Assembly: GCA_028583415.1 (NCBI GenBank)
Contig: CM053269.1
Coordinates: 57,587,007 to 57,651,006 of the forward strand
Direction of reading: 5' to 3'
DNA from: Protea cynaroides
Taxonomy: Eukaryota > Streptophyta > Magnoliopsida > Proteales > Proteaceae
DNA: 64,000 bases
Shown: positions 61,436 to 64,000 of the stretch, piece by piece
Position numbering within the stretch: the stretch's first letter is position 1
How the letters are laid out: each line of letters starts with the position of its first letter
Notes under the pieces: generated by a model
What the model was told of the DNA's origin: nothing
Databases searched by the model: none
What the model saw: only the letters and a program-made list of their open reading frames with translations
Program-made: the position numbers and the translations under genes

Positions 61436-62846
61436 ATGGGTGTGCCGAGTGATGAAGTGGTGTTGATTCATAAGGGGAAGAATGATGGTGAGCCCTCCGT
61501 GATTACTGTGAATTGTCCCGGTAAGATTGGATTGGGCTGCGATCTCTGCGGAGTCATTCTTGAATTTGGCCTTCGCATTACCAAAGGAGGTTAGCAATTG
61601 CAACTTCGAATTCTTTTATTATGTTCTCTTGTTCTCTGTTTTGGAATCTCTTTGAGTTTCCGTTTCGAGCTTTGTTTCATTGCAAGGGTTTTAACATCTT
61701 TTAATTCATGGATCGCTGCGTAAATTGCATTTCGTTTTATTGGCTTTGGGTTCTTTTTTCATGATTCTCAAATTTTAGCTGTTTGTTCTCCGAGATTGAA
61801 GTGCATCCTCCTTTGTCTGTATTTCAGAACCTCCGATTTCCTTTTGTTTGTATTGTTTCTGTGTTTTCATTTTTTCTTTTAAACATTGCGTGGGTGTAGA
61901 TGTCTCAACTGATGGGATTTGGTGCTACTTCGTTTTATGGGTGGTTCCTTATCCTCCCTCGCTCACGGTAAGATGGGCAAGTTTGAAGAATCGGCTTCTA
62001 TCTGTATGCCCTCCATGCGCAGTTTGGTATTACCTCAATCAACAGTCAAGTTGCTCCACAACTTCCTCCACAACTTCTCCGGTCTACCTTTTGAAGTTCT
62101 GTTGCCTTGACCGGAAGGATTTGCTTCATGGTACTTATGAGAACAACTGTTTATACCCTTTGCTCGGATTGAGGGCCATATTTTGGAGCTAATACTGTTG
62201 TCAATCTGCTTGTAGATGTCACTCAGGTCCTCTGGGAGCTTGAGCTTACTATTCAGAGAGTAAAAGTGATGACAACACCTGATGGCAGGGTCTGGGATCT
62301 ATTCTTCATAACAGATAGCATGTAAGGCTTTGGATTCTGTTTTTATGACCGAAACACACAAATAAAATCAGCTTGCATCTTGAGTTTTCTGGTTAATGTA
62401 ATTTCCTCGTGTTTGGACCTTGTTTCTTGTCAATCTGAGCAGACTCTTGCTATTATTTTAATCTCTTAATTTGCAACTTTATTTTCAGGGACCTTTTACA
62501 CACAAAACAGAGGTGGGATGACATTTGTAAACATTTACATGCTGTTTTGGGGGACTCGTGTATCACCTGTGACCTTGAGTTGGCAGGGCCTCAGTATCAA
62601 ACTCAACTGGGAGTATCATCTCTTCCAGTTCCACCAGAGGTTGCTGACGAACTATTTAGTTGTGAATTATCAGACAAGGAAACCCGCTCCCAAGCACTTA
62701 GTCCAGCATTGTCAAAACTGAAGAAGGCTAATGTTATAATTGACAATTCATTGAGCCCCGTTCATACATTGCTTCAAATACATTGTGTTGATCAAAAGGG
62801 CCTTTTTTATGACATTATGAGAACTTTGAAGGACTGCAATATTCAG
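61436..62846 (+). CDS. ACR: ACT-domain-repeat protein (ACR9/ACR10-like), 5' part
   Basis: Four exons join in frame: 61436-61589, 61900-62130, 62216-62321 and 62489-62846 (849 bases, 283 codons), all with GT and AG at the intron edges. Exon 1 ends in phase 1, exon 2 in phase 1, exon 3 in phase 2 and exon 4 in phase 0. The protein begins MGVPSDEVVLIHKG. It has ACT-like segments starting at VITVNCPGKIGLGCDLCGVI, at LLKFCCLDRKDLLHDVTQVL and at LLQIHCVDQKGLFYDIMRTL. This is the plant ACR9/ACR10 pattern: ACT repeats that bind amino acids and probably act as sensors. The family is about 410 residues long, so roughly 130 C-terminal residues lie beyond the window. The ATG at 61436 is chosen because it matches the family start and an in-frame stop lies upstream at 61376-61378. 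Confidence 0.9.
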
Positions 62847-64000
62847 GTACTAATACTATAATCCATTCCCATTCCCACTTTTATCTATTATTTATAAGGT
62901 TGATGCCAAGGTTTTATGATATTTGAGTGTTGCTGCAATTAGGATCTTGTAGGATGTGAACTCTGCAGAGGCTGCTTGTGATATGTCCAACCAACTGCTT
63001 ATTCCTGTGTCTTGTTTACATTGTTTAAGTTGGATTAGTTATCTGGGTGGTTGTTTTAACTATATCTGCTACCCCAACCTGGTTGGAACTGTTTCTTTTT
63101 CTAAAATAATTACTGGAGTAGCTATTATTAGTTGGTTACTATCAGGGTGGTTATTTTCGCTCCTTCCTCCCAACCCATCTGATAGGACTTTATCTTTTCC
63201 TTTTTCTTCCCCCTTTTTTGATCTGTAATTATAAAACAGGTTTGGGAAGGTTGGTTTTGTTGGTATGTAACTTCCAACTGACATACGGGCATGTGTCATT
63301 ATATAGCGTTACCTTTTGAAATCCTTAATATGATAGAACACTAAACATATGGCTCAGCAGTATAAGAAGTACCATATTGGTATAAATCAATGGTTTTGGT
63401 GTGCCTTACATCATAGTTGGACAAAGCAACTATTATACTCTACTGGTTCTCTTCTGATAGATAGGTTAAGCTGTTGAGTGTTGAGAAGGCTTAAAAGATA
63501 ATGGATTTCAAATTTGTAATAGATATTGCATTAGGTGATTTAACTTCACTTCCCTGAACCAATGGGAACCAAATTGTGAATTGGTTTCAATGAACTAGTT
63601 TGCAAGTCACATCATGGGCGGGATTTAGGTAAGTATTATACTGGTTCCTGCACTCACCCCAATCTATTGTCTCCCCTAGTTGTAGTTGTCCCTGAGGTAA
63701 ATTATGTAGGTTCTGGTTAGGGATGCAGATTGAGCTGCTTAAATCAGTAAACTGCTAGGCATAATCAACTCTTGTAATTGGGTTTGGGTTGGTGTTATAT
63801 GTAGGCCTTCTTAAAGGTCTAAAATGTTTAAAGCATATCCAGGTTGGCTTTTTAGATTGCCTTGTTCCCTGGCCTTGTTCCAACCTAGCCTCTTTCACAA
63901 GCTGGGTTGGGTGAGACAAGAATTTGTGGTTTAGAACCCATATCCGATGCATTTTTATCATCATGACAAATTCAGTTTCATGTTAATGGGATTTAAGGGC
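62847..64000 (+). other. Fourth intron of the ACR gene, open to the window end
   Basis: After the GTACTA donor at 62847 no exon encoding the expected next segment (beginning VSYGRF in relatives) is found. The intron is at least 1.15 kb. I see no transposon or gene in it. Confidence 0.6.

Overview
This window is nuclear DNA from a flowering plant. It holds four histone H4 genes encoding (where intact) the same plant H4 protein, with plant histone promoter motifs (CGCGGATC octamer, TATA box). It also holds plant-type LTR retrotransposons, CACTA and Tourist-like DNA transposons, and the start of an intron-containing ACT-domain-repeat (ACR9/ACR10-type) gene. I cannot name the species. Genes are sparse and most of the window is nested transposon DNA.

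Layout. 1-1.8 kb: H4 copy 1 with its promoter; its upstream flank is repeated around H4 copy 2. 4.26-24.4 kb: a nest. An inverted pair of LTR-like arms (5-bp target duplication TATAT) is split by a 17.3-kb minus-strand Ty3/gypsy element of Ogre/Tat type (target duplication ATATT). That element has 5.5-kb LTRs and a decayed 6.1-kb interior. Its LTRs carry 21-22-bp tandem arrays, a cluster of small covarying inverted repeats and long pyrimidine tracts. 24.5-34.15 kb: an insert ending in a clear CACTA terminus and carrying exon-like fragments of ribosomal protein eL18 and thylakoid TerC. 34.2-35.3 kb: H4 copy 2. 36.8-37.9 kb: fragments of a class III peroxidase and a CYP86B-like P450.

37.9-55.8 kb is a tandem duplication of a roughly 5.3-kb unit containing H4 (copies 3 and 4). 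Unit 1 later received a complete but short Copia element (2,235-bp LTRs, target duplication CCATG) and a Tourist-like MITE. A Mutator-like MITE is present in unit 1, while unit 2 has what looks like its excision footprint. H4 copy 4 is broken by a 64-nt A-rich insertion that puts a stop at codon 52. 55.8-61.2 kb is mostly unrecognised, with a diverged Copia LTR remnant. From 61.2 kb to the window end lies the 5' part (four exons, 283 codons) of the ACR gene, which continues beyond the window.

Functionally, the intact genes are three H4 genes with shared S-phase-type promoter signatures and one predicted amino-acid-sensing ACT-repeat gene. The transposable elements are all coding-dead as far as they can be read. 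The most unusual signals are: compensatory inverted repeats inside the Ogre-type LTR; patchy substitutions between repeat copies restricted to CCG/CGG; the inverted LTR-like pair with its own target duplication; and the set of insertions and an excision that can be ordered using the duplicated H4 unit.
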